Shown: positions 29,802-42,218 of the stretch, one piece after another
How positions within the stretch are numbered: position 1 is the stretch's first letter
How the letters are laid out: each line of letters starts with the position of its first letter
Assembly: GCF_042186555.1 (NCBI RefSeq)
Contig: NC_133331.1
Coordinates: forward strand, 1,247,720-1,311,719
Origin: Aquarana catesbeiana
Lineage: Eukaryota > Chordata > Amphibia > Anura > Ranidae
Reading direction: 5' to 3'
Length of the DNA stretch: 64,000 nt
Made by a program: the position numbers and the translations under genes
Notes under the pieces: generated by a model
Seen by the model: the letters and a program-made list of their open reading frames with translations, nothing else
What the model was told of the DNA's origin: nothing
Databases searched by the model: none

Positions 29802-29962
29802 GGGAAAATACTGATCGTCTCCCCTGCAGATTGTGTAAGTTTTGCCCACTTACATAGAAATGAAGGGTCTATAATTTTTATCATAGGTGTATTTTATATG
29901 ATAGAGACAGAATATCAACCAAAAATCCAGAAAAATCACACAATACAAATGTTATAAATGGA
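29802..29962. mobile_element. Solo terminal repeat of the 48181-51513 Tc1 family
   Basis: From TACAGTGGGGAAAATACTGA to AATGTTATAAATGGAG it is almost identical to the left terminal repeat at 48181-48345. No transposase or partner end is nearby, so this is an internally deleted or broken copy. The TA flank is present on the left. Confidence 0.85.
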
Positions 29963-30775
29963 GGGGGCGCTCTACATACAATTACTGCAAAAGCTGTGTT
30001 GTCATTTAATGTTATTATAAATAGCTTCTCGTTTTAAATACTGTCATTTTACAAAAAATTCAATGCAATATGGCAGCCTGGAGGAGGTCCTCTGTGCACC
30101 ACTGGAGTACAGAACAACGCCCCACAGTTATGTCATTTCCTGCTTGGCTTACCGATCTTCCCAGAAGTCTGCACTAAGATACATTTCAGTCACCCCCCCT
30201 GTAATAGCAATCTAAGTTTTGGTGAGATGCTCCCCAAGGGTTAAATACTTCTAAAGGGATGCAACGTTTCTCATTAGAACTCTGAATGTGCACCAGGTGA
30301 TTATAATGAACCAGACCCTCCCATTTAGAATCTGTTTGCAAAAGATATGGTGAAACAAACAGCGATTTCTTCTGCTACTAAGTGTGTTAAGGGCCCTGCA
30401 TGGCTTTAGTATATCCAAAAAGTGGGAGGAGTCAACACATAGCGGTATTTAAACGTTTCTTTAGATTGCCGAGATCAAATGATATCAGGAATAAGGTACG
30501 TTACAGAAACGGCACCATATTTACTGTATGTTGGGGGTTACACACTGAGACTTCTGTCCGCAAGGCACTTTAATAGCAATATAATATTACCTAACAGACC
30601 ATAGAATGCCCGAGGAGGAGCACTTCCCTTGGAGGAAGTATCCAGTATGGCGGATTCTGGACACCCCAACCAGGTATCTCTGCCAAGAAGCTGCTTCCCA
30701 AGCTCTGGAACACAAGTGCTAAGTGCCGTCCGTAGAGTAACCACCCATAACCAGTCCCAGGCGCCGTCCCCACAT
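29963..30775. other. Intergenic sequence without recognised features
   Basis: No coding, RNA or clear repeat boundary is recognised. Confidence 0.4.
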
Positions 30776-31085
30776 CCATGTGTCCGGCCCCCTGATCTAC
30801 ATATGAGGGCGCCAGACTATGGATTCCAATGGGGGGGGGGGGGGGTTGTGAAGCACATGATTAGAGCCAGAGGCTCTAATTGGCTTCAAAAAGGGTGGGC
30901 TCAGCGAGGAGGGCACTGCGCCCTAAGCCCACCCAGCTGTGTGATAACAGTGACGGAATTTTTGCTATTTTCACACTAAAGTTCCTCCCCGCCAATCAGG
31001 AGGCAGGTCGTGAGACCTTTTTTCCGATTGGCCAAAGTATCAAGTGTTCCTATTGGATGCCTGGTGCTTAAGTGGAAGAGAGCAG
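30776..31085 (+). repeat. GC-rich dispersed repeat, copy 3
   Basis: It shares GGCGCCAGACTATGGATTCC, a GAGGCTCTAATTGGCTTC block, AAAAAGGGTGGGCTCAG and a CCAATCAGGAGGCAGG block with 6385-6850, in the same order. A G15 run is at 30830-30845. Confidence 0.7.
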
Positions 31086-32204
31086 AGACGGCAGAGGAAG
31101 CCGATTAAGGAGCAGACACCGGAGCCGCTGCACACGCACCCCGCCGCCACAGTGCTGGAGGACACCACAGCCCCCAAAAGCCCCCCCCAAAGGAAACCCA
31201 CCAGATGCCACTGGTAATCAGGCAACAGTTCCATAGCCGTAGTTACCAAACCCCATTAAGATATAAATTCCGAGGTTCCTACGCAAGCTGCCTCTCAGTA
31301 ACCACCCCGGCCCATGTCCTACCACAAGGAGAACATAGTCCCAAAAGAGCGACATGGCAGGACAATGGACCTTCAAAGCAGCTCCTTGTAAAGTTAGCGG
31401 GTATTCCTACTGTTCTCAGCCGCTATACAATTCCATGTGAATGTGGCCTGGATCCGGGGAAGCGCTGATGGAGTGCCCAGGCTAGAAGTCCGGATGGGCA
31501 TAAAGGTCAACTAGTGACCATGACCTGCTTCTTCTGGATAACTTGAAAACACAGTAAAACAGCTGTAAGTCTGTGACATGCAGATTCCTGGGTTGCCCTG
31601 AAATCCCCAAAGTCCTTGCAGTTTGGCTGATGGTGAGAGACAATTTAAAAAATCTGGCAAAAGAGATGCCCTGTATGGGGAAATCTACGCTTTCCTTCCT
31701 CAACAGGTACCTCTCCCTAACACGTTGGCTTGTGTCACTGACCTACTCCCATACTGCGGGAGCACTGAATGATGTAGAATCTGCTATTTAAGCACTTCTG
31801 TGTCAAGATGGCTGCCCACATCTGGCAGGATTTCAGCATCCAATAGGCGATGCCACTCGCCACCAAGATGGAGCCTATAATTGAGGAGAAATTAGCCCCA
31901 AAAGGTTTTCTGCCAGCCTGAAGAAGCAGAACAGCGCCATCTTAATGTCAGCGGACAGACTGCAGCCTAACATCGGCCTGCAACTTCCTTGCTAAATCGA
32001 TGAAACGAAAAAATATCCAGAAAACTGCCTGAATGTGGGACAAATTTTTTTCCTGCCCCGGACACAAGTAGTAGATTTGACCGGCCTGCTGTCCCATTCT
32101 AACACAGGTCTCCAAGTACACTTGAACCCGGGACAAGGCTTCTGCATTCCCCATCTTGTCAACAGGATGGCATTTTACAATAAAATTTAAATTCAGAGAG
32201 CTTC
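31086..32204. other. Intergenic sequence without recognised features
   Basis: No credible exon or element ends. Short frames here lack codon-like structure and homology that I recognise. Confidence 0.4.
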
Positions 32205-32320
32205 AAACAGTGGCGGCCCGTCCACACGGAGCGCTGCCCCCCTAATCCGGTCCCTAATTTACATGCGGGGCACCTGACGCATGGATTCCAATGGGAGTTG
32301 TTGTGACCAAGATGAGTTAA
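32205..32320 (+). repeat. GC-rich dispersed repeat, copy 4 (fragment)
   Basis: GGCGGCCCGTCCACACGGAG, ACATGCGGGGCACCTGACGC and ATGGATTCCAATGGG match the left part of the 6385-6850 family. The remainder is missing. Confidence 0.6.
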
Positions 32321-32879
32321 GTGCGGGGACCGATCGACCGCCCGGACCCGGACTCATCAGCCTGTACTACAAAGTGTCTAGAGAAGTCAGGTCAATACAA
32401 CCATGGATGCCCACACAAGGCCTACAAGGCTCAATTTTCCTGCTCTAGCCTCCAGTGGTACAGCTATACACCTGGTTTCCCCTATAGGGTTTTAATATGG
32501 CCTGAAACTTTGGGGAGAAGATTTTGCCACCATTAAGGGGCTCGTAGACATCACATCGCCGGGGGGGAGGTGAGTATTGAAGAGTGTAATTCTGCATTAA
32601 ACATAGAAGGCAAACGATTCTGTAAAAATGATGTTCCTTGATCATTATATGTCCAAGCAAATCAATCAGCAGCCTTACTGAATGGCATTACAGATCCAGG
32701 GGTTTCAAACTCAAATTATTCGCAGGTCACATCAGCCATGCGGTTGCCCTCAAAGGGCCAGATGTGTCTGTAAGAATATATAAATGTATCCATGGCTTTT
32801 TTTCTCATGGAATAGGTGCTGGAACCCAACCACGCCAAATTGCAGGGTAGAAGGAGCCTAAAGGACAATAAATACCAAG

Positions 32880-34283
32880 AGTGCGTTATGTGTGGAGTTC
32901 AGGGGTGTGCTGTGTACAGAGTGCAGAGTTCAGGAGTATGCTGTGTACCCAGTTCAAAGTTCAGGGGTGTGCTATGTACAGAGTGCAGAATTCAGGGGGG
33001 TGCTATGTACAGAGTGCAGAGTTCAGGGGTGTGCTATGTACAGAATGCAGGGTTCAGGTGTGTGCTGTGTACGGAGTGCAGAGTTCAGGAATGTGATGTA
33101 TACAGAGTACAGAGTTTAGGGGTGGGCTATGTACAGAGTGCAGAGTTCAGGGGGTGCTGAGTGCAGAGTTCAGGGGGGTGCTGTGTACAGAGTGCAGAGT
33201 TCAGGGGTTCCCTATTTACAGAGTGCGGGGTTCAGGGGTGTGCTATCTACAGAGTGCAGAGTTCCAGGGTGTGCTGTGTACAGAGTGCAGTTTCAAGGGT
33301 TCCCTATATACAGAGTGCAGAGTTCAGGGGTGTCCTGTGTACAGAGTGCAGAGTTCAGGGGGGTGCTATGTACAGAGTGCAGAGTTCAGGGGTGTGCTGT
33401 GTACAGAGTGCAAAGTTTAGGGGTGGGCGATGTACAGAGTGCAGAGGCCAGGGGTGTACTGTGTACAGAGTGCAGAGTTCAGGGGTGGGCTATGTACAGA
33501 GTGCAGAGTTTAGGGGGTGCTGTGTACAGAGTGCAGCGTTCAGGGGGGTGCTGTGTACTGAGTGCAGAGTTCAGGGGGGTGCTGTGTACAGAGTGCAGGG
33601 TTCAGGGGGGTGCTATGTGCAGAGTTCAGGAGTGTGCTGTGTACAGAGTGCAGAGTTTAGAGGTGGGCTATGTACAGAGTGCAGAGTTCAGGGGTGTGGT
33701 GTGTACAGAGTGCAGGGTTCAGGTGGGTGCTATGTGCAGAATTCAGGGGGGTGCTATGTACAGAGTGCAGGGTTCAGGGGGGTGCTATGTGCAGAGTTCA
33801 GGAGTGTGCTGTGTACAGAGTGCAGAGTTTAGAGGTGGGCTATCTACAGAGTGCAGAGTTTAGGGGTGGGCTATGTACAGAGTGCAGAGTTCAGGAGTGT
33901 GATGTGTACAAAGTGCAGAGTTCAGGAGTGTGCTCTGTACAGAGTCCAGAGTTCAGGGGGTGCTGTTTACAGAGTGCAGAGTTCAGGGGGGGTGCTGTGT
34001 ACAGAGTGCAGAGTTCAGGGGGGTGCTGTGTACAGAGTGCATAGTTCAGGGGGGTGCTGTGTACAGAGTGCAGAGTTCAGGGGTGTGATGTGTACAAAGT
34101 GCAGAGTTCAGAGGGGTTCTGTGTACAGAGTGCAGAGTTCAGGGGTGTGATGTGTACAGAGTGCAGAGTTCAGAGGGGTTCTGTGTACAGAGTGCAGAGT
34201 TCAGGGGTGTGATGTGTACAAAGTGCAGAGTTCAGGAGTGTGCTCTGTACAGAGTGCAGAGTTCAGGGGGTGCTGTTTACAGG
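32880..34283. repeat. Minisatellite, about 31-bp unit GTACAGAGTGCAGAGTTCAG
   Basis: About 45 copies of GTACAGAGTGCAGAGTTCAG plus GGGTGTGCTGT, with deletions and GGGG length changes. It is stop-free in the plus direction and produces the spurious cysteine-rich YRVQSSGVCCVQSAEF frames. Confidence 0.97.
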
Positions 34284-35504
34284 AAGATCATTGGTCGGCA
34301 TCTGTGCACATGGGCAGAGATGAGATCACAGTGCAGTTTACCACGTGATGCCCCTCCCACAATGCACTTGCATCTCTCTTGTCCCCGTCGTGAGAGCGGG
34401 ACAGTCAGGGACCTATGAGAGTTGGCGAGAGGAAAACTGTCCTTGTAAACATAGAAAGCTTCGGTGTTTACAAGTGACAGTGGGGAGCAGAGGGCAAGAG
34501 CCGGAGGTGGCAGAGCCCTGGGTGCGAGGGGCCACATGAAATGGCCTGTGGGCTTTGTGTTACTCCACATTAATCCTTCTCAAGATTAAAGTGACACTAA
34601 ACAGTATCCTTATTCTCCAAATAGAATTCATACACATCCTCTACTATAAAGGAATAATAGTGCTAAAAAGAAGCACTTGTGGGTCTTTTTTTTGTATAAT
34701 TCTCCTTTAAGGGGGTGTGGCAGGGGGTGTGTCCTATGCCTAATATCCTTTTGCTAATAGGTACATTAAACTCTGCAACAGAAACCCAATTCTGCCCTCA
34801 GTGCTAGAGTATCTCAGGCAAGTCTTTTGTAAAGATTATCTGCCGGCTACATTGGGGCCCATTAAAACCGTTGGCGTGCAATGTGGTGACAATGAATCAG
34901 AGAGTAGCGGTAAACTGCAGAGTATTATACAGGCTGGGCTCAGTAAATATGATGCTCTTCTGTTGTAGCAGATGCAAGGAGTAGGGAAGACCAATGGCAG
35001 TAGCTGGGTTAAAAAAAAATGGTTTAGAGTGTTAGGCAGCAATGGCAGTCAGATGGGAAGCAAAGTAAAGTCAGCATTCCGCAGAACGAATGGCCTTGCG
35101 CTCTATGTATGCTTTATTGGCCATAAATTAGCGATCTGTATGGCAGCGGGAGGGGTAAATCCCTGGATGAAGAATGTCAGTGGAAGGGAAATGGCTCCCC
35201 AAAAGTCTGGGCTGGGAAAAAGTTAACAGGTGGTTATAACTGCGATATGGTTCAAAGACCCTCTCTCCGAATTCCTCCCAAAGCAGTCCTCTGATGGCAA
35301 TAGGTTTTCTGTATGGTGGGGGGGGGGGGGGGGGCTTGTAAACAGACACGGAAAACAGCACCCAATGCGATGGCAACTCTCACCGCGAGTCTGGGTGCAG
35401 CTATCCCGAGTCACAGGTATAGCTCAACTGCTTCCTGGATAATCCTGCTGGTTCCAGCATCCAGCACAACAACCCATGCTCTCCATGGGCATGGCACAGC
35501 TTGA
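34284..35504. other. Intergenic sequence without recognised features
   Basis: It contains a G18 run at 35318-35335. No gene or element ends are recognised. Confidence 0.4.
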
Positions 35505-35960
35505 AACAGCATGGCTCGGCTTGGCTCGGCACAGCACAGCTTGGCACAACACAGCTCGGCACAGCACGGCTGGGCACAGCACAGCTCGGCACATCACGGC
35601 TCGGCACAGCACAGCTTGGCACAGCACAGCTTGGCCCAGCACAGCTTGACACAGCACAGCTTGGCTTAGCACAGCTTGGCACAGCACAGCTTGGCTCAGC
35701 ACAGCTTGGCACAGCACAGCTTGGCTCAGCACAGCTTGGCACAGCACAGCTTGGCTCAGCACAGCTTGGCACAGCACAGCTTGGCAAAGCGCGGCTTGGC
35801 TCAGCAAAGCTTGGCTCAGCACAGCTTGGCACAGCACAGCTTGGCAAAGCGCGGCTTGGCTTTGCCACGGCTTAGCTCAGCACAGCTTGAAACAGCTCAG
35901 AACAGCACAGCTTAAAACAGCACAGCTTGGCTCAGCACAGCTTGAAACAGCACAACTCTC
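35505..35960. repeat. Minisatellite, 15-bp unit CAGCACAGCTTGGCT
   Basis: About 30 copies of CAGCACAGCTTGGCA/CTCAG. An alternating higher-order pair (GGCACAGCACAGCTT then GGCTCAGCACAGCTT) is obvious from 35650 to 35790. Confidence 0.97.
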
Positions 35961-36289
35961 TCCTTTCTGGTTGGTGAGCTTGCCCCAACTGCCCCTCTCC
36001 ATCCCCGGCTTTTGCTTTTTATTTCACTCCTTCTGCTCCCAGGTGTTTATGGGCCTTGTAGTTGTGGCCCAGGGAAGATTAAAGTTGAAATTCTTCTTCA
36101 AGACTACATCTCCCAAACAGCGCCGGTGCAACCTGTAAGTCCAATCACGGCCAAGCAAGGCATAGTTGGCAACGCCATCTTGTGGACAAAGAAAGTTCTG
36201 CAATTCAGTAACAATGAGTAATGTTACACTACCTAAGCAACCCCTTGACTTCTCCTCCTTGTTAGTCTTTGCACTGCATAGCTGTTTAT

Positions 36290-36770
36290 CGGTTGGTTGC
36301 GGACGGGGTCAGCGCTCGGTCCCCTCCTATTCTTGTTGTACACAACACCCCTGGGAGAATTAATTGCTGACTTTAGACACTGTATGGATGCAATGACATT
36401 CAGTTTGTATTTTTCTGCTCTTGAACCTTCACCCTCTGTGATAAATTACGCAAAAAACCCGTCTCTCATCTCATTAATGGTCTCTAACTCCCCTCCAAAT
36501 CTGAGTTATTGGTTATTACGCCTCCAGCTATCACCGCTACATGTGAACTTTCTCTTCCTCCATCCTTCACCCCCCACATCAAAGCTCCAGCAAATCTTAT
36601 CACTTTCAGATGTAAAGCGTCTCTGATGTCTGCCGTACCTTACTAATGAATCTATTGAAATATTCATGCGTAAACCTGTCAGTTTTCACTACGGTAATGC
36701 TTTACCAACTGGTCTGCCAATGACTAAAGAGACCCTGTCATCACACCATTCATTTTAACAAAAAACCTCC
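36290..36770 (+). mobile_element. L2/CR1-type LINE reverse transcriptase relic
   Basis: The plus strand reads SALGPLLFLLYTTPLGELI at about 36310-36365, the conserved segment before the YADD box of L2/CR1-like LINEs. After a frameshift FSLYFSALEPSPSVI follows where YADDTQLYLSF-x-P would be. NALPTGLPM at about 36694-36720 corresponds to the later DYCNALLTGLP motif. The element is badly frameshifted. Confidence 0.7.
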
Positions 36771-37009
36771 CATAGGATTGTATGTTCATTTCATTTATTT
36801 TACCCATGGTGTTTACCTATACAAACCTCCCTTATGTGGACATCCAAAAGCCCTGAAATTGCTGCTGGGTGCCGCCATCTTGGATGTGATGTCAGCATCC
36901 CCAGCAGACTTGGAGCTGTCACTCAAGTGACACGCTATAACAGTGGTTCTAAACCACCAGTCATGGTCCAACATCCAGCCACAGCCTTCCTCTCTGTGGC
37001 CCCCAGCCA

Positions 37010-37450
37010 GCTGATTATGTCTCAACCTCCCACAATACCCCCAAGCTCCCATAGTGTTGCCAACCCTCCATTGTGGCCCACCATGCCCCTCAACCTCCCA
37101 CAATGCTCCCCCTGGCCTCCAACCAGCTGAAGATACCTCAACCTCCCGCAATACCCTTCAGCTTCCATAGTGCTGCCCAAACATCTATAGTGGCCCACCA
37201 TGCCCCCCAACCTCCCACAATGCTCCCCCTGGTCTCCAGCCAGCTGAAGATGCCTCAACCTCCCACAATACCCCCCATCTTCCATAGTGCTGTCCAACCT
37301 TCCATTGTGGCCCACCATGCTCTTCAACCTCCCACAATGTCCCCCTAGCCTCCTGCAGTGCCCCTTAGCTTGCTAGGCTCCTCATAGTGCCCCCAACCTC
37401 CAACAGTGCTCTTCCAGTCTTTGTAGTGCACTCCTGTCTACCGCAGTGCC
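37010..37450. repeat. Minisatellite (CAACCTCCCACAATGC units)
   Basis: It has a 16-25-bp CCTCCCACAATGCCCCCCAA core arranged in a larger repeat of about 125 bp (37080-37200 against 37200-37325) that includes CAGCCAGCTGAAGATGCCTC. Confidence 0.9.
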
Positions 37451-37719
37451 CCTGGAAAGCCCCCATCCTTCTGGAGAGACTCACAGCCCCCTAGAGAAAC
37501 CCCATCTGCTACAAGTCCCACAGCTCTCCCCAGAAACCTCATCCCCTACAAGGTTACAAAATCTACTGCATCTACTGCAGAGTCACCTAATCCCTCCAAC
37601 ACCATCATTTCCCCACAGTGACACCCAACCCCATCCGGAGCCGTCCACCATTTCAATAGATAATCTTCTTTTATTCTCTTTTTTCTTCACTGTTGAGGCA
37701 TGGAAGGTTTTGGAAGAAT

Positions 37720-37919
37720 ATGCTGAGCCCTGGCGGACATGGCGTAGATTGCTGTGGATTCTGCGGCGATCTTTTGCCAGAAGTGGGAGCAAATGCCTGT
37801 ATTAGACAGGTATCTGCTCCTCCCTCCCCCCTGAAAGGTGCCAAATGTGACAACGGAGGGGGGGAGGAATCCGGACAGTGGAAGTTCCATTCTTGGGTGG
37901 AACTCCGCTTTAAGATCCA
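37720..37919 (+). mobile_element. TTAA-family MITE, right half
   Basis: GATTCTGCGGCGATCT...CCTGAAAGGTGCCAA, then GGAGGGGGGGAGGAATC and the terminus GGGTGGAACTCCGCTTTAA, match 62650-62820. The left half is missing. Confidence 0.75.
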
Positions 37920-38700
37920 CTGCTGTAAAATATTCCCCTGCACTTCTCTCCTGGCTGCTACATTACAGGAAAGAGGGAAGGGGTGAAGGAGCTGGGCCAG
38001 CACAGACAGTAATTAGACACTCCCAGAGGAGGAGAGAGCTATGACAAGCAAAGAGGGAGGAGACAGAGATTGGGAAGTGGCTCTTCCTAAAGTAGTCACA
38101 TTTTCTGGTATGTTCAGAAGCAAAATGCAAGTCAATAAAAAATAATTTATGGAAAGGAGAAGAGTGCAAGTGAGCAGCGGATATTCTTCATTTCCAACCA
38201 ATCGTCTTACTGGCAGATTAAAGTTGGTGACAGGATTCCTTTAAAGCGAAGCTTACACTGCCTCTTCATATCTCCACATCACACATCCCAGGATTGTGAG
38301 ATCTCACACATATCAGACATGCTGGGGGTCTCTGGAGCACATCTGCGCATGCATGGAGACACTCTGGTACCTGGCAGAGACTTCACATGTCCTAGAACTT
38401 CTCTCAAGATGGAGGTTCTGGAGAAGAGCGATGTCAGGAAGAAACCTCTGGACACCATGGACTAGGAAATATCTTTTTATTTTTATACCAGGACTAATGT
38501 TAAACCTAAAGCTGGCAGCACTTCAGTCATAAATTTCATTTCCAGGCTTATCTTTCTTAGCAGCTGCTCCACTTACATCTCCTCTCTGTGCCGCTCTCTA
38601 CTTCTAGGGATCAATGTCAACTATTCTTTACCTCAAATCTCCTGAAAATTTACTACATCTTATTCTTCATCCATAGTTATACTCTTTGCATGTCATCCAC
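37920..38700. other. Intergenic sequence without recognised features
   Basis: Nothing recognised beyond scattered simple sequence. Confidence 0.4.
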
Positions 38701-39010
38701 CCTCCTCCCCTCCTCCAACTGTCACATGCAGGACACCTCCTCCAACTGTCACATGCAGGACACCTCCTCCAACTGTCACATCCAGGACACATCCTCCAAC
38801 TGTCACATCCAGGACACCTCCTCCAACTGTCACATCCAGGACACCTCCTCCAACTGTCACATCCAAGACACCTCCTCCAACTGTCACATCCAGGACACAT
38901 CCTCCAACCGTCACATCCAGGACACCTCCTCCAACTGTCACATCCAAGACACCTCCTCCAACTGTCACATCCAGGACACCTCCTCCAACCGTCACATCCA
39001 GGACTTCTCC
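38701..39010. repeat. Minisatellite, 27-bp unit
   Basis: Eleven or so copies of CTCCTCCAACTGTCACATCC plus AGGACAC. The unit length is divisible by three, so frames stay open on both strands (SSNCHIQDT and DVTVGGGVL). Confidence 0.97.
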
Positions 39011-39199
39011 CCTGCTGCAGCTGTGCTCTGGAGTGTCTCCTAAAGGAAGCTTGTCACCGTCCTTAGTCAATTGTGACCATCACGTCTCCGTCCTTTTATT
39101 TCTGTATACAAATTGTGTAAAAGGTGGAACTGAACTTAAATTGTATATGAAATTTGAAGCAAACCCAACAACAGAATTACTTCAATGGTGGCCAACCAG

Positions 39200-40153
39200 C
39201 TCACTTCATGACTTCCCTTCATTATCCCACCTCTCAGTTCATGACTTCCCTTCCCTTCACTATCCCACCTCTCAGTTCATGACTTCCCTTCATTACCCCA
39301 CCTCTCAGTTCATGACTTCCCTTCACTATCCCACCTCTCAGTTCATGACTTCCCTTCATTATCCCACCTCTCAGTTCATGACTTCCCTTCCCTTCACTAT
39401 CCCACCTCTCAGTTCATGACTTCCCTTCACTATCCCACCTCTCAGTTCATGACTTCCCTTCACTATCCCACCTCTCAGTTCATGACTTCCCTTCACTATC
39501 CCACCTCTCAGTTCATGACTTCCCTTCCCTTCACTATCCCACCTCTCAGTTCATGACTTCCCTTCCCTTCATTATCCCACCTCTCAGTTCATGACTTCCC
39601 TTCCCTTCATTATCCCACCTCTCAGTTCATGACTTCCCTTCCCTTCATTATCCCACCTCTCAGTTCATGACTTCCCTTCCCTTCATTATCCCACCTCTCA
39701 GTTCATGACTTCCCTTCACTATCCCACCTCTCAGTTCATGACTTCCCTTCACTATCCCACCTCTCAGTTCATGACTTCCCTTCACTATCCCACCTCTCAG
39801 TTCACGACTTCCCTTCCCTTCATTATCCCACCTCTCAGTTCATGACTTCCCTTCACTATCCCACCTCTCAGTTCATGACTTCCCTTCCCTTCATTATCCC
39901 ACCTCTCAGTTCATGACTTCCCTTCATTATCCCACCTCTCAGTTCATGACTTCCCTTCCCTTCACTATCCCACCTCTCAGTTCATGACTTCCCTTCATTA
40001 TCCCACCTCTCAGTTCATGACTTCCCTTCCCTTCACTATCCCACCTCTCAGTTCATGACTTCCCTTCACTATCCCACCTCTCAGTTCATGACTTCCCTTC
40101 ACTATCCCACCTCTCAGTTCATGACTTCCCTTCCCTTCATTATCCCACCTCTC
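39200..40153. repeat. Minisatellite, 33/38-bp unit
   Basis: Copies of CTCTCAGTTCATGACTTCCC plus TTCACTATCCCAC, with a 5-bp CCTTC insertion present in about half of them. There are about 27 copies, very homogeneous. Confidence 0.98.
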
Positions 40154-40334
40154 ATGATGATTTTTTTATATAAATATAACTTTTTTCTTTCCTCTCTTCA
40201 ATTTAAATTTATTACCTTTCTTACTCCCTTTCTCTTAACTTCCCCTTCCATCTCTCTTCTCTCATCCTTTATGGTTTCTCCCTTTCCTCTTTTCTTGTAG
40301 CTTTTCACTTTCACGTCATGGACCATATCATCAC

Positions 40335-41495
40335 TTTAATGACCTTCTCTATATAATTTCTTGGATCCCATCATCTCTCTCATTTCTTGGATGTAATCAT
40401 CTCTCTCATTTCTTGGATGTAATCATCTCTCTCATTTCTTGGATCCCATCATCTCTCTCATTTCTTGGATGTAATCATCTCTCTCATTTCTTGCATTCAG
40501 TCATCTCTTTATTAATTCTTGAACCCAATCATCATTCAATCATTTTTTGAACCCAGTCATCTCTATCATTTCTTGGACCCAATCATCTCTTTACCATTTC
40601 TTGGAATCAGTCATCTCTCTGTTAATTCCTAAACTCAATAATCTTTCTAAAATTTATAGGATGCAATCATCTCTGTTATTTCTAGGAACCCATTCATGTT
40701 TCTATAATTTCTTGGACCCAATCATCTCTCTATCATTTATTGGGTGCAATCATCTCTCTCATTTCTTGGATTCAGTTATCTCTCTATTAATTCTTGAACC
40801 CAATAATCATTCAATCATTTTTTTTAACCCAGTGATATCTATCATTTCTTGGACCCGATCATCTCTTTACCTTTTTTTGGACCCAATCAACTCTCTCATT
40901 TCTTGGATCCAATCATCTCTGTCATGTCTTTATCATTTCTTGAACTTAATCATCACTCTATCGCTTCTTTTATTCAATCATCTCTCTCATTTATTAGACT
41001 TAATCGTCTCTGCATTGTTTCTTGGACTCAGTCATCTCCCTATGATTTTTGCGAAACCATTCATGTCTCTATCATTTCTTGGATCCAGTCATCTCTCTTA
41101 GTTCTTGGATTCAGTCTTCTCTCTGTTAATTCTTGAACCCAATATTCTATCTATCATCTCGTGAACCCAATCATCTCTACCATTTCTTGGATCCAATCAT
41201 CTCTCTATCGTTTCTTGGACTCAATCATCTCTCACAATTCTTGGATCCAATCATCTCTCACAATTCTTGGATCCAATCATCTCTCACAATTCTTGGATCC
41301 AATCATCTCTCACATTTCTTGGACCCATTCATCTCTCTGTTAATTCTTAAACCCAATAATCTTTCTATAACTTATAGGATCCAATCATCTCTCTGTTATT
41401 TCTTGGACTTGATCATCCTTATTATTTCTAGGACCCATTCATGTTTCTATAATTTCTTGGACCCAATCATCTCATTTCTTGGGTGTGATCATCCA
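40335..41495. repeat. Degenerate minisatellite (TTTCTTGGATCCAATCATCTCTC)
   Basis: About 40 diverged copies of a 27-33-bp unit, with one near-perfect local run at 41215-41320. It ends about 200 bp from the 3' end of the TPRG1-like gene. Confidence 0.92.
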
Positions 41496-41685
41496 TCTTT
41501 CTTTCTTTTCTCATCTTTCTCCCTCCCCCTCCCCCTCCATGTAAGTACATAGCTCGGGGTTTTACAATGACTGGTTACCCTTCCCCCGGGGACAGTAATG
41601 AATGATTCACACTACGAATTCCTCCACAGCAACAAGAAAACAGAACTTCACATAAGAAGGAGACGAGACATACGGTTTTCTTTCT

Positions 41686-42023
41686 TTTATTGCTCAAACA
41701 AATTGTTGTCACAAAACTTCATTTTCTGTAAATAAATATATTTTTAAAGTACTCGATAAGAAAGAGTGATGCCCCCACCTTTTCCCCTTTATAAAGTCTG
41801 ACTTCCATTGGGTTGGATGTTCTCCTTCACTTGAAGAGCTGAATGTAGTTAAGTATTTCAGTCCTTAAAATTAGCTAACTAAACTTAAAATTCACTCTCG
41901 AAAAAGAAAAACCATTGGGTGTTGTAGATCTGATGACTTTTGTACTTTTCAGGTAGAAGTCCTCCCCTACCATGTCTTCTTGGATCCATCACTTGGAGTA
42001 TTTACATAGTTGTAGGTGACCAT
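41686..42023 (-). other. TPRG1L: TPRG1-like 3'UTR with candidate poly(A) signal
   Basis: Downstream of the stop on the minus strand is AT-rich sequence without tandem repeats. An AATAAA lies at 41686-41691 (plus-strand TTTATT), and there is a second AATAAA-like run near 41728. Which one is used cannot be told from sequence. Confidence 0.5.
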
Positions 42024-42218
42024 TCAAAATCCAAATCCCCACCTTGGCTTGGCATAACCCAACTGGACTTTGCTGTTGACTAAGGACACCAGTCCTATGG
42101 ACGTGTCTATCTGCACCGGCCTGTTGAGAATGAGTGCGCCATTGGCTCGCCCAGGGAGGGGACTGCTTTGGTGTGCCACGTTCACCATTTCCAATAGCTT
42201 CTCCTTAAATTGCTCCAG
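42024..42218 (-). CDS. TPRG1L: TPRG1-like terminal exon with stop codon
   Basis: This exon has 195 nt including TGA (42024-42026). Its acceptor has a long pyrimidine tract ending ttttcacag. It encodes LEQFKEKLLEMVNVAHQ, SPLPGRANGALILNRP, GLVSLVNSKVQ and LGYAKPRWGFGF. Family members end LGY-x-x-x-RG-x-IGF, so length and ending are right, but the RG-x-I part is replaced by PRWGF. Confidence 0.9.
   Translation of the reverse strand: MEQFKEKLLEMVNVAHQSSPLPGRANGALILNRPVQIDTSIGLVSLVNSKVQLGYAKPRWGFGF

Noticed and set aside
32816..34418. Cysteine-rich 223-244-aa frames (CVQSAEFRG) resembling a metal-binding repeat protein
   Set aside because: They arise from a 31-bp array whose length is not a multiple of three, so each frame cycles. 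No start context, splice sites or conservation pattern.
35401..35875. Alanine/serine-cysteine frames on both strands at 35.4-35.9 kb
   Set aside because: 15-bp array, a multiple of three, so frames are open by construction.
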